A DNA stretch of 64,000 nucleotides from Benincasa hispida (Eukaryota > Streptophyta > Magnoliopsida > Cucurbitales > Cucurbitaceae): the NCBI RefSeq assembly GCF_009727055.1, contig NC_052353.1, positions 44,340,394 through 44,404,393 on the forward strand. Direction: 5' to 3'. The position numbers and the translations under genes are program-made. This document shows positions 46,200 to 57,993 of the stretch, one piece after another. A model generated the notes under the pieces. It did no database searches. It was not told the DNA's origin and saw only the letters and a program-made list of their open reading frames with translations. Every line of letters begins with the position of its first letter. Positions within the stretch are counted from its first letter, which is position 1.

Positions 46200-48994
46200 C
46201 TACGTGCTCTTAGGTCCATTTGCAATGACCAAATTATGTCAGTAATGGATCCTATATTCGGGTGCTACCAACCATGTAAGTTCCTCTTACCAAGGATTCA
46301 GTTCCTAGTAAACGTTGCTACAAGCAGAGATGACTCTTTGAGTCGGTACTGATGAGGTTGTTTCAGTTGTTGCTGTAGGTAGGCTAAAGTTATTTTTGGA
46401 CAAGAAATGTTATCTGTTACTGGATAATGTTTTCATAGTCCCTCATATCAAGAGGAACTTAATCTCAGTTTCTTGTCTCATTGAACAAGGTTATACCGTC
46501 TCCTTTTCTGAGAATAAACTGTTTATTTTTAAGAATGCAATGAAGATTGATTTTGGTTCAATAGAAAGTAACTTGTATGTACTAAGGTCATTAGTCATAA
46601 AAGCCTTGTTTAACACTAAAATGTTCCGTATGGCAACAACAGCTAAAAGACCAAAGGTTTCTCCTAAGGAAAACACCCATCTTTGGCATCTAAGGTTAGG
46701 TCACATCAACCTCAATAGGATTGAGCAGTTGGTAAAAAGTGGACTTCTAAAGAGTTTAGAAGAAAACTCCTTTCCGGTGTGTGAATCATGCCTCGAGGGC
46801 AAGATGACCAAACAACTTTTTCCTGGAAAGGGTTATAGAGCCAAGGAAGCCTTGAAGCTTGTGCATTCTGACCTTTGTGATCCGATGAATGTTAGGGCTC
46901 GAGGTGGGCATGCAATATTTCATATCTTTCATAAATGATTATTCAAGGTACAGGTATCTCAACCTAATGCAACGTAAGTCTTAAGCCCTTGATCGTGATG
47001 GAGTATAAGGCTAAAGTTAAAAACTTTTTAGCTAAAAAGATAAAAACACTACAATTTGATCGTGATGGAGAGTATAAGGATCTCCAATTCCAGAACTATA
47101 TGATAGAACATGGGATTCAATTCCAACTCTCGACCCTAGTTACACCTAAGAAGAATGGTGTATCGGAAAGGAAAAAAAGAACCTTGTTGGACATGGTTCT
47201 GTCTATTATGTGTTATGCTCATCTTCTAGACTCGTTTTGGGTTTTGTAATGGAAACTACATGCTATATTCTGAACAACGTTCCCTTGAAATGTGTTTCTA
47301 AAACACTTTTGAGTTGGGAAGAGGCCATAAAGGTAGTTTACGCCACCTTAAGATTTGGGAGTGTTTAGCACATGTGCTTGTTGCTAACCTAATGAAGTTG
47401 GAACCGCGTTCGAAAGTTTTCCTTTTTGTAGGCTACCCCAAGGAAATGAGAGGTGGATACTTCTATGATCTGAGTGAGAACAAAGTGTTTATTTCAACAA
47501 ATACTATCTTCTTGGAAGAATACCCACATGAGAGATCATAAGCCACAGAGTAATCTCGTTTTATGTGAGATTGCTAGTGAAATTAAGACTACTGAGGGTT
47601 CAACAAGAGTTGTTGAACAGGTCGACAATCAACAAGAGTTGTTAAGGTCGGTGCATTTCCTCAACAAGCTCAAGAATTGAGACTGCCTCAACGTACTGAG
47701 AGAGTTATGAACCACCGGATCGCTACATGCATTTTACTGAAGCCTAGAACGTCATTTCTAATGATGGGGTCGAGGATCCATTGTCTTTTAAAAAAGAAAT
47801 GGAGGATGTTGGCAAAGATGAATGGGTTAAGGCCATGAATCAGGAAATGGAGTCTATGTACTTCAATATCGTCTAGGAGCTTGTGGATCCACCTTATGGG
47901 GAAAGATCTATTAGGTGTAAGTGGATCTATAAGCGAAAGAGAGGTGTAGATGGAAAGGTGCAAGGCTAGAGTTGTGGCAAAGGGTTATACCCAAGTCGAG
48001 GGAGTTGACTATGAGGAAACTTTCTCACCTGTTGTCATGCTGAAGTCTATCAGGATATTCCTATCCATAGCCACAGTTTATGATTATGAGATATGGCAAA
48101 TGGATGTCAAGATTGCCTTTCTTAATGGTAATCTTGAGGAGACCATCTATGTGATTCAGACAGAGGGGTTCGTAGATTTAGATCAAGAGCAAAGAGCTTG
48201 TAAGCTTCATAGGTCCATTTATGTGCTGAAACAAGCGTCTCGATCATGGAACATTTGATTTAACACTGCAGTCAAGTCGTTTGGCTTTGATCAGAATGTT
48301 GATGAGCCTTGTGTCTACAAGAAAATCATTAACAGCTCAGTAGCTTTCTTGGTACTATACATGGATGATATTCTATTCATTAGGAATGATTTAGGGTATC
48401 TGACTGACATTAATAAATTGTTAGCTGCCTAATTCCAAATGAAAGATTTGGGTAAGGCACAGTATGTTCTAGGGATCCAAATCATTCGAGATCGTAAGAA
48501 TAAGAGGTTAGCCTTGTCTCAGGCATCGTACATTGATCAAATGTTGATCAGGTACACGATGCAGGATTCCAAGAGGGGGTTTGTTACCTTTCAGGCATGG
48601 AATCATTTTGTCTAAGGATCAATGTCCTAAGACACCTCGAGAAGTTGAGGAGATGAGATGGATTTCCTATGTTTCAGCCTTTGGAAGATTAATGAATGCA
48701 ATGTTGTGTACCAGCCCCGAAATTTGCTATGTAGTAGGTATTGTCAGTCGGTATCAGTCCAATCCAGGATTTGATCACTGAACGATGGTCAAGACAATCC
48801 TCAAGTATCTTTGAAGAATGAGGGATTACATGCTCGTGTATTAAGATAAGAATCTGATCCTTACAGGATACACAGACTCTGACTTTTAGACCGATAGAGA
48901 TTCTCATAAATCAACATCAGGGTCAGTGTTCACTCTGAATGGAGGGGCTGTAGTGTGGTGAAACATTAAGCAAGGATGCATCGCAGACTCCACT
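46200..48994 (+). pseudogene. Copia pol: protease end, integrase, RT, start of RNase H
   Basis: 46396: protease C-terminus NVFIVPHIKRNLISVSCLIE, then the pre-integrase finger HLRLGHINLNRIEQL..CESCLEGK (HHCC intact) and LVHSDLCDP. 46989-47249: FDRDGEYKDL and NGVSERKKRT. 47314-47541: integrase tail WECLAHV..FVGYPKEMRGGYFYD. 47770-48260: RT start (EWVKAMNQEMESM) then [20 protein letters not shown] and [18 protein letters not shown]. 48355-48375: YMDD catalytic box. 48880-48994: SGSVFTLNGGAVVW and KQGCIADSTME. At least six stops or frameshifts. The reading breaks inside RNase H at about 48998 and resumes at 51297. Confidence 0.85.
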
Positions 48995-48997
48995 ATG

Positions 48998-51296
48998 GAA
49001 GTTGATAGAAGAAAATTAGAAGTCAATTTTTACTCGACAACCAAAATCCCATGGACGCAGTATGCGATGCATGTTCCTAAGATATGCGTTGATAGTCATG
49101 CGTCGATGGTCATGTGTTGGAATGATAATGCGTTAACGAATATATGCGATGACCATGCGTCCTGTCACAAGTTTTCTTGCGCTCACGCCAAGTACTGTCT
49201 CTTATACACATCTAGATGTGTATAAGAGACAGGCCTAGAATGTCATGCGTCGATGGTCATGTGTTGGAATGATAATGCGTTAACGAATATATGCGATGAC
49301 CATGTGCCCTGCCACAAGTTTTCTTACGCCAGAACCAAGTATAATTCCAACGCAAATTTCTCGGGTAATCCGAGGTCAAACATAGGGACTTGTAGCTATA
49401 TGTTTGCAATGATGTGCATGCGGCAGTTTAAATAAAAGAATGGAGGGGATGTTGCTAAGTTAATCCTACTCCTACTCCTATCTCATAGACAACACAATGA
49501 GAATATGCATAAGAGGTAGAGATACAACAACACTTAACATGAAATAAATGTTCGGGAGAAAAGATAAAATGCAGAGATGTTTCCATTGCAACCCTTAAGA
49601 GTGAATGTGAGGGCAACCCTAGTCAACACAAGCCAATGAGATTATGCTACACTCATGCTCAACAAATCATTTTCCAATGCAAATGCGGTGCTCCTAAGTC
49701 TAGGACGCATGTGTTGAATGCAAAAGTGTCCATAGAGCTTATTCCTAAGTCTCTACTCTTTTACTATGCGATGATGCAAAATGCACACAACGTTGCGGTG
49801 ACCGCACTCTATCGTATCCTATCTTTAGAATGCATATGAAGGGTTAATAACAAACAGTGCCTATTCCTAAGCTCCTATCTCTTGTGTTATACGTTCTAAT
49901 CTGACTCTCCCGAGCCGAAATTCTGACTGACCTTCCAACGCCTAGATCCTGCCCTTAGACTACCCTCCCGAGTATCCCTAATGGATGATCGAAGCATACA
50001 TACTACAAGATAATCACATGAACTTGGTTGACGCAAGATTGTTACTATCTCTAGTGAACAATGCATACATTGCTTAATGTGTCCAACCACTTATCCTCCC
50101 GGACAGTTGATTGTTATTGACTTTACTCATAGACAAGCAATGTGTTAGCCTATAGACAGACGTTGCAGCAGCTTCACACTAAGCAAATAAGGTTACTCAC
50201 ACACTTGCGCAATGCACACCTCTCGGTGAGTTGCTACATGTTTCATATTCCTAATCAACATGACTAAGTATGCAATACCCAATCACTCCCACTAAGTGTT
50301 GCAATGAAAGTAAAGATGCTAAGCAAAGAAGATGGAGATGGAGTCGAAGGAACTGAGAAATGCATTGAAAGCAGATTGTATTAATTCTTAATTCCAAAAT
50401 GTCATACAATACAATATGAGAAAAGAAAGGAAAAGGAAATGACCGGCTGGAAGCAAAGTCTTGCTTCCAGCGGATGTGCGTCAAGGCTGTCAGTGGCGCC
50501 ATGGATGGGCGAAGGAGCTGACTCTCTTGAGATCTAGCTCTGGTCGAAGGCTTCGGTCGTCACTCGGAATGGATGAAGGAGGTGAAGAACTCTTAAGCGT
50601 CTTCTCACGCATTTTATCTGGATTGCGGGGAAAATCTCAAGTTTGAGGGATAATCTCTGGATCATTTGAATTTCAGCTCATCGACTTCTATTTATAGAGC
50701 TTGGGTCGCTGACAACATTAATTAGACTGCTCTGAGTCTGACGTTCGACGCGTTAATCCTTTTCTAAACCTCTGCCACTAATGGCGTGGTAGGTGAAATG
50801 TCAGCATTAGCTTTGGATTTTCTCGAGGTAGATGTGTTCATGCATTCATTCCACCTACCTTGCGTTGATCCCATTAGTTTGCGTTATTGTACGGCCGCAA
50901 TCATTCAATGAGCGCATTCGCTTAATACCACAACTCTACATGATGACCACAATCGTTTGATGAATGCAATTCCTATGCGATGAACGCATGCGGCTGATCA
51001 CCGCAACACCCATGCGTTGATCTAATGCGTTTGTCTTATGATGGAGAATTTCTCCGTATGCGGTCGTCTATGTGGTAGTCTGATTTTCGCGTTTGCATTC
51101 ATTTCCAGCATTAGCTACAAAAATAAAACATTGAACGCATAATTAACACAAAATAACGTGTTAGCTGAAATTCATCGTGCTGATTGACGCAAAATCTTTT
51201 TCTCATGAATTTCTAACATGATTGTCGCATATTCTACCTAACAACCTTCATAATTCTAAGTAAAAGAACTAAGATGGTATACATTTCTGCATGTCA
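48998..51296 (-). mobile_element. 2.3-kb insertion inside RNase H (LTR-like, probably minus strand)
   Basis: RNase H stops after the STME residues and resumes with NYVATCEATKEV at about 51300, so this block is an insert. It contains TATTTATAG (50689-50697, TATA on the minus strand) next to a cluster of ATGCGTTGATC/GCGATGAACGCATGCGG words (50740-51070), the layout seen in other LTRs here. It also holds diverged 100-bp direct repeats at 49095-49194 and 49242-49342 separated by a library adapter. Ends and class are uncertain; no coding domain is seen. Confidence 0.5.
49195..49232. other. Nextera mate-pair junction adapter (assembly contaminant)
   Basis: The 38 bases are CTGTCTCTTATACACATCT followed at once by AGATGTGTATAAGAGACAG. 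Each half is the 19-bp Tn5 mosaic end used in Nextera libraries, and the head-to-head pair is the circularisation junction of mate-pair libraries. It is not plant DNA. The frame 48995-49225 that crosses it is spurious. Confidence 0.97.
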
Positions 51297-51660
51297 TCAG
51301 AAACCAATTACGTAGCCACTTGTGAAGCAACTAAGGAGGTTGCTTGGCTAACAAAATTCCTTACAGATTTGGAAGTTGTTCTAAATATGAATTTGCCTAT
51401 CACTCTTTATCGTGATAACAGTGGGGCTGTGGCAAATTTGAAGGAACCTCGGAGTCATCTTTAAGGCAAGTATATAGAATAGAAATACCACTTGATCAGG
51501 GAGATTGTGCATCGCGGTGATGTGATAGTCACGAAGATCGCGTCGAAGCACAATGTTGCTAATCCCTTTACAAAGGCTCTCATGGCTAAAGTGTTCAACG
51601 ATCACCTGAAGGGTCTGGTCTATGGAACATGCGACATCTTGTCTAGGGCAAGTGGGAGAT
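51297..51660 (+). pseudogene. Copia RNase H, 3' part
   Basis: TNYVATCEATKEVAWLTKFL, LPITLYRDNSGAVANLKEP, IVHRGDVIVTKIASKHNVAN and PFTKALMAKVFNDHL complete the RNase H broken at 48998, with stops. A purine-rich AATTGGGAGAT tract (51744-51754) precedes the 3' LTR. Confidence 0.85.
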
Positions 51661-51754
51661 GATACTGGGATATGCCCTAGTTTATGGTATATTGTACATG
51701 TTTGTATATTGTATTGTACATTAGTCTCTCGAGACATTAAAACAATTGGGAGAT

Positions 51755-53359
51755 TGTTGAGATTGGTGTCCTAATTCTCCAGAGTCTCGTAGTTTGTAAT
51801 ATATACACATTGTTTATGAATAAAATAAGAGTTATTTCATTCTGGCTTTTACTCATATCCAATAAACAAAGCTCCATAGTTATCGTATGTAAACTTAAGC
51901 ATGTATATGAGATATACAAGTGGATCATGCCTTAAGTGATAACCTAAATAGGTTTGTAGTATAAGGAGTAAGGAGGGCTTCCCGATCCTGATGACATTAT
52001 GGATATGACCTGCTTTGTAGAGATTTGTCAATGTTGTTCATTAGAGGGATCAGTGGTACTAAAGAGTTAGATGTAACTATAGGGGCATAACGATTATTGA
52101 TCAAGTTGTACTTACGAGCGATCTGTGAAAGGTTATCGCATTGTTGATTGGTTAAGATGGACACATAATATATTTGTAGTAAGGAGAGTTCAGTTGTTGG
52201 TTTTTAGTGGAGTGTCTGGCAGTTAATGGATGGTGCATCCTGTGACTAAAAGGTTTAGTCAGTTATTCACGTACGGTTGGATCTTCGAGCTATAGGTCCA
52301 TAAAGTCCCTTGGTAGCTCAATGGAATCAAGTTGAGAATCAGTTCTTGGTGTTGATTTGAAATGTTCAAATTGACAAGAAGAAAATTTCATTATATATGA
52401 TCTGATCGGTGTGATATATGAGATGCATCTAGTGGAGGATTAATGTAAATGAGATTTACATTAAGTACCATGGAATAGAAAAAGAGTTATGGTTTATATG
52501 TTTCATGAGATGAAATATTAAAACTATAGGTTATAAATATAGTATGGTAAGTTGGTTATCATTTATATTTATAATACTATTAATTATTTGATAATTATCT
52601 TTTTTTTTCTCTAATAACCAATTGAGTAGGAGGTTATTGGTGGTTTCATGATAACTGTGAGATAAAAGGAAAAAAGTTTTCCTAAATTTGGTTAGTTGTT
52701 GAATTGAGATTTCCATTTTAGGAAACTTCTCACGGAAAGGTTGTCAAGTAAATGTGATTTACTAAACGACATCTTGGAGAGACTAGACGATATGGAGTGT
52801 TTCTATACGATAGACACTCAGATGGCCGATGAGCTAAATGATCGCATAGCTTTTGTTAAACGATTGGGCATCGTCTATACGATAGACTTTGCCATCTCCC
52901 ACTTGCTCAATCGTTTACACAATTTTTCTTCCTCTGATCTCCTCCTCTAACCAAGTCCACACAAAGCTCACACTTCTAGATTCTCACACCGAGAATACCA
53001 AAGTAACCTTTGTGGTGGTGTCATACTCAACTCGACACTGTCGAGGTTATTCGGAGGCCGTTCGTTGAGTTCACGGTGTTCGTGTGGTGGTTGTCGATTG
53101 TTCGTGATCTTGGAGATTGCAGTGTTCGAGTTCTTTGTTGTTCGTGTGTTGTCGTGTTGCTGTGAACAAGCGTTCGTGATCAAAAGCATCTTCAAAGGTA
53201 TGTGAATTCTTCCCTTGATCTTTAGAAAAGCATGTTGTAATTTCGATTTTGTTCATAGCCTGTTGTTTTCGTTTGTGTACTTGTAAATGTTGATATAGGA
53301 TTGAAATTTGGAACAATCATTCCGCTGCTCATGGAAATCCTCAAGTCTAATTTCCTTCA
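51755..53359 (+). mobile_element. 3' LTR of the plus-strand copia element
   Basis: TGTTGAGATTGGTGTCC..AATTTCCTTCA, 1,605 bp, directly after the purine tract. Features are a TATAAATATAG box near 52533, the ACGATCGT-word cluster at 52750-52930, the TTCTCACACCGAGAATACC block and U5. It differs from the LTR at 35943, so the two do not pair as one recent insertion. Minus-strand frames inside (51381-52031, 52968-53316) are not genes. Confidence 0.75.
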
Positions 53360-53364
53360 CTAAG

Positions 53365-53510
53365 GTGCCTTTTATGGAAGGTTCGAGATGCTTCATGTCA
53401 ATTATTGATGATTTTTAAAGGAAGGTGTGGATGTATCCACTGAAACGGAAGGATGGGGCCTTTGGGAAATTCCTTGAATGGAAGAAGCAGGTTGAGAACC
53501 AAATAGTCAA
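53365..53510 (+). pseudogene. Copia integrase fragment
   Basis: The plus strand reads CFMSIIDDF, stop, RKVWMYPLKRKD and AFGKFLEWKKQVENQ, a piece of the copia integrase core. It follows the LTR end directly, so it comes from another element. Confidence 0.65.
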
Positions 53511-53539
53511 CTCCTTGAGTATCCAGATAGACATTAACA

Positions 53540-53932
53540 TGGTAACAGGTGAGAAAGATTCCTTATAGTCAACTCCCTCAACCTGGGTATAACACTTTGC
53601 TATCGGTCTAGCCTTATAGGACTACACCTTACCATGTGCATCCTTTTTCTTCTTGTAGATCCACTTGTAACCTATAAGTTTAATCCTATCAGATTTATCT
53701 ACATGATCCTGGACTGAATCGAAGTATATAGACTCCATCTCGAGATCCATAGCTTTGAACCATTCATCTTTGTCCACATCTTCCATTGTCTATTTATAGA
53801 ACAATGAATCCTCAACATTTCCATCTGTTATGACGATCAGGGTTTCTATTAAACCCATATAATGAGTAGATGGGTTCACAACCCTCCCACTATGTCGTGG
53901 CTTTCTCAATGATTGAGGTGGATGTTACTGAC
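53540..53932 (-). pseudogene. Copia RT start, minus strand
   Basis: The minus strand reads SLRKPRHSGRVVNPSTHYMG, FYKQTMEDVDKDEWFKAMDL, KLIGYKWIYKKKKDAHGKV and QVEGVDYKESF. This is the integrase-RT linker and first RT motifs, with stops. It is separated from its integrase (55800 onward) by the LTR at 53933. Confidence 0.8.
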
Positions 53933-55790
53933 TGTTGGGTTTTATGTCCTAAAACTTGTGGTTTGTAAACAATAAACTTATTTCGTTATCAATAAAGATG
54001 TTATTGAGATTTATTAAATATAGTTGTTATTGAATATATGAATTGCAGCGAAATAAAAGTAGATCAAGTTCGAGTAGATAACCAAAATGGTATATGGTTA
54101 AGGATGGGTACCTTATCTTAAGGACACTATCAGATGCGACCCACTTTGTATTTAATACAAACGATGTGATCCTGAATCGTTCATGTGGAGACATATGAGT
54201 GGGGCGTCCTGTTCAAGATTGACTATTACAAAGCGATGACTTAGGTAACTTGTCCTTAATCCTAAACTAACTATGAACTTCTATTCATTCATAATTATCC
54301 TTAGATTTTCATGGTTGAGGATTAGCTCAACATCATTGGCTTAATAGGCCTCCCATTTTAGCGGTAAGACCGGGTAGATAGCTAGGGACATAGGGTACAA
54401 GATGAAATTCACTCATACCCACTTTTAGGGATACTAGAAAGTTTGTTCCCTTAAATGCTGAATCCGAGTCTTGAACAAGGGGCTCCACCCTCTCATTGGT
54501 TAAGGAGGGATTTGGTTTGGTGATTGGATCACAAACAAATTATTCATTAGAGTATCAATGGGACTTAAGGAGCAAAATGTAATCTCGGGGGTAAAATAGC
54601 TTTTGACATAGCCGTTATTACGAACAACCTATGAAGGGTTGACTTACTAATTATGGTTATCTCGAGTGGACATAAATATATCTACAGTGAAGGGAGTGCA
54701 ACTATTAGACTTTAGTGGAGTGACCCAGTGAATGTTGGTTAATTGGATTAAAGAATTTAGCCGGTTCATTTCGGATCCTTAGAGCCTATGATCTGTAGGT
54801 CCATAAGGTTCCCCTACTAGCTGATATAAGACTAAACCTTAGAACAGTGTGACAATCCAGTTTAAATTGTTCAATTCGATTTTTGGAGTAAAGTATTGAA
54901 TATATCCTATATATTTAACCTAATGTTTAATTATGAACTAAACATATAAAGTGAAAATTGGAGATATTTTAATAAGATTTAAATATCAGGATTATGAATA
55001 GGGATTCATACTGATTGGGATTAGTGTTGGATTTAATAATTGAATATTAAATTAAATGAATTAAATTGTTTAATTAATTATTTAATTTTAAATGAATTAT
55101 TAGAATTAATTTTGAAATTAAATAAAATTTGTCAAAATTGCAACAAAAGTCAAAATTGTTAACTAGGTCAAAATTGTAACTTAAGTCAAGATGTTGACTT
55201 TAGACTTTGATAGGTCAAAAAATCAAATAATTGACTTTGGATTTTTAGAGTCAAAGATAGAGTTTTGACCAGGTTAGTGGAAAAATCCAACATTTTTTAG
55301 TGGGAAAATCTTATTTTTGTATTGCTATGTGTCAATCTCACTTGAAGACACTAATCCCACTTTGAGTTAGTGGAATTTGAGTGTCAAATTCTTATTAAAT
55401 TAAATTTGCATGATTTAATGATTTGACCTATAAATAAAAGAGTTTTATAATGTTTAATTTTCTTGGCAAAGTGGACTTTTATGAGATTTTTTAAGAAAAA
55501 TCTCAACCTAATTCTCTCTTAGCTACTTACCCTTATCCAATCCAAAATGGTCACTCACTGGATCCCACATTCCCAGTCTATAATTGAAGAACAGTCAGGA
55601 ATACTCTCGTGATGGTCTACGAACCGTTTGTAAGGAGATTGGAGCGAATTTGGAGAAGAATTAAGATTACAAAGGTTATATATTCTCCATCCCTTTGTTT
55701 TAATTTAATTTCATGATCATTCTTTTGAATTAACATAATTAGAGTACTTTAGATCCTTTATTTCTTCTGCCGCACATGTGTTCATTTCAT
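53933..55790 (+). mobile_element. LTR inserted in the minus-strand copia element
   Basis: TGTTGGGTTTTATGTCCTAA opens an AT-rich unit of about 1.85 kb with LTR landmarks (GTTCATGTGGAGACATATGA, GTGACCCAGTGAATG, CCATAAGGTTCCCCTACTAG). It ends near CCGCACATGTGTTCATTTCATCA. It splits one minus-strand polyprotein between integrase and RT. The 5-mers at the edges are similar at best (CTGAC; TTTAC), so the duplication is unproven. Confidence 0.55.
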
Positions 55791-55799
55791 CATTTACTA

Positions 55800-56640
55800 G
55801 ATAAACCGACATCAACTAGCCACTTCTCGTTCCTTTAGTGTAGTCTACAAATAGTCATAGTTTTGAACGATGTTCCAATTTCTTAGGATTAGCCTTAAGC
55901 ACGTGTACTGGATAACCCCAAATTTTGAAATGGCATAAACTACCTTTACGATCGTTCCATAATTCTAAAGGTGTTTAAAAAACACTCTTGGATGAAACAC
56001 ATTTCAAAATATAAGCTGCAGTCTGTACTGTATAATCCCAAAACGAGTCAGGTAAATGAGCATAACTCATCATAGATGGTCCATGTCCAACAAGGTTCTA
56101 TTTCTTCTTTATGACATACCATTTTGTTGAGGTGTACCAGGTGCCAAGAGTTGGTACACAATTCCATGTTCTATCGAATAGTTTTGGAATCTCAAATCCA
56201 TATACTCTCCGAATTGATCAGCTCAAAGTGTCTTAATTTTTTTACCTAATGTATTCTCAACTTCAGCCTTGTACTTCTTGAACTTTTCAAGAGCTAAACA
56301 AGGTAAACATACCCATACCTAGAATAATCATTTATCAAAGAGATGAAATATTCAAACTTTTCTCTTGCCTTAACATTCATAGGACCATTGAGGTATGGAT
56401 GTACAAGTTCTAAGTGTTCTTTGGCTCTATGACCTTTTCCAGTAAAAGGTTTTTAGTCACTTTGCTTTCAAGGTATGACTCACATACTAGTAAAGATTTT
56501 TTTTTCCTAACTTGCTTAAAAGACCAATCTTAATCAATCTTTCGATCCTATTGAGATTTATGTGACCTAATCTTAGGTGCCAAAGTTGGATATTTTCTTT
56601 AGGAAATTTTTTTTTTATCTTTTATTTTGAGTTACTACAG
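55800..56640 (-). pseudogene. Copia integrase, minus strand
   Basis: The minus strand encodes the integrase tail (VDYTKGTRSG at about 55830), the block complementary to 55980-56110 (WDYTVQTAAYILKCVSSKS-like), the region of the catalytic glutamate, and the pre-integrase segment near 56500-56620. Many stops interrupt it; individual catalytic residues were not all located. Confidence 0.65.
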
Positions 56641-57215
56641 TTCGAATATTTCAGCATTAAGATGGGTCTTATATGCTAACGATCTTAACACATAAAGATT
56701 TTTTTCTAAGTTTTCCAAACAAATAAAAGCACCATTCTTGTAAAGAAACACTTTATTTACATTGAAATTTATAGAATAGTTTAGTTCATGTAGACATTTT
56801 ACAGAAATCATGTTCCTCTTTAAATCAGAAACAACATATACATTATCTAATAATAAATAGGATTTATGTAAAAGTACTTAGAGGCCTCTAGGTACTATAG
56901 TTGAGACAACTTGCCCAATTCTAACACGTATAGTCATCTAACCAGTCATGAGCTGCTGCCAAGAACTGATTCCCTAAAAAGAATAAAAATTATGATTAAT
57001 GGTGCCTGAATCAATTATCCAGGCTAAATCATCATTCTCTACTATGCAAGTATCCAGTACTAATAAATCATATTTACCATATTTGGCTTTCTCTTTTTTG
57101 CCAAATACTTAGGACAATTCCTCTTCTAGTGTTCATCCTGGTTGCAATGGAAGTAGATTCCCTTGGCAACCTTCGCCTTTCTCCTCGTTTGGACCACAGT
57201 AGGGCTAGCTTTCCT
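56641..57215 (-). pseudogene. Copia protease and zinc-knuckle region, minus strand
   Basis: AWIIDSG (about 57010-57030) is the protease active site. Upstream, IYFHCNQDEH, stop, KRNCPKYLAKKEKAKYGKYD is a damaged zinc knuckle (the first paired cysteine lost and a stop present). Confidence 0.75.
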
Positions 57216-57993
57216 CTAACCTCCCTTCTTCTTCTTCCACTTTTTGGTGTCAAAAGAAGAAGGTACAGACTCAATTCCAGAGATTGAACTCTTGTGGAAC
57301 TTCTTTGTGGAAGTGGTAACATTTGTTTCTCCCTTCTGATCCTTCACTTTCATCAAGGATTGATAAGTCTGTAGATTATTAAGAAGGGTGGTCGAGTTGT
57401 AATCTAGCTTGTTCATAACAATGTTACTATGGAGTTGCAGGAAAGTCTCAGGCAGAGTCTCCAGAATGAAGCTAACTTGACTCACTTCATCGATGATAGA
57501 CTCATTCATCTCAGACATGTTAAAGTGGACCATCATGTTCAGAACATGTCTCGAATAGATGCCCCTTCTTTCATATAGGCATTAAAGATGAATTTAAGAG
57601 CGTGGTGTTGGAGTTGGGTAGACGGTTGTTCAAACTTCTCCCTCAACAAATCCACGATCTATCTTGCGGGGACCATAGTTTCATGCTTCTTGGCCAAAAC
57701 TTCAAACAAGTTGGCCAAGATGTACGCTCAGGTATTTTCATTTACTTTGACCCATCTTTCTTATGTATCCTGAATATTTTGAGATGATCCAGTAGTGGGT
57801 TTTTTAGGATATTTTTAAGAAGGACGAACCTCAGGTCACCAATAATTAGTACAGTGTTTATAGTGTTTTTCCAACTAGTATAATTCTCACTGTTTAGTTT
57901 GTTAGCACTTAACAAGTTCAATGCAGAACTAGTCATTTTGCAAATTGTTGAAACATAAGAATTATTTATATTAGTTATTAAAGCATTACCCAT
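57216..57993 (-). pseudogene. Copia gag, minus strand
   Basis: The N-terminus MTSSALNLLSANKLNSENYT SWKNTINTVLI and DLRFVL lie in 57742-57993. The C-terminal capsid part (LETLPETFLQLHSNIVMNKL, LLNNLQTYQSLMK) is in 57216-57536. A frameshift separates the parts. The residues are the same type as the gag start at 40482. Confidence 0.8.

Noticed and set aside
48995..49225. 76-codon plus frame
   Set aside because: Its end is translated from the sequencing adapter.
35943..53359. One single intact copia element bounded by these two LTRs
   Set aside because: The LTRs differ in start sequence and body, so they cannot be the pair from one recent insertion.
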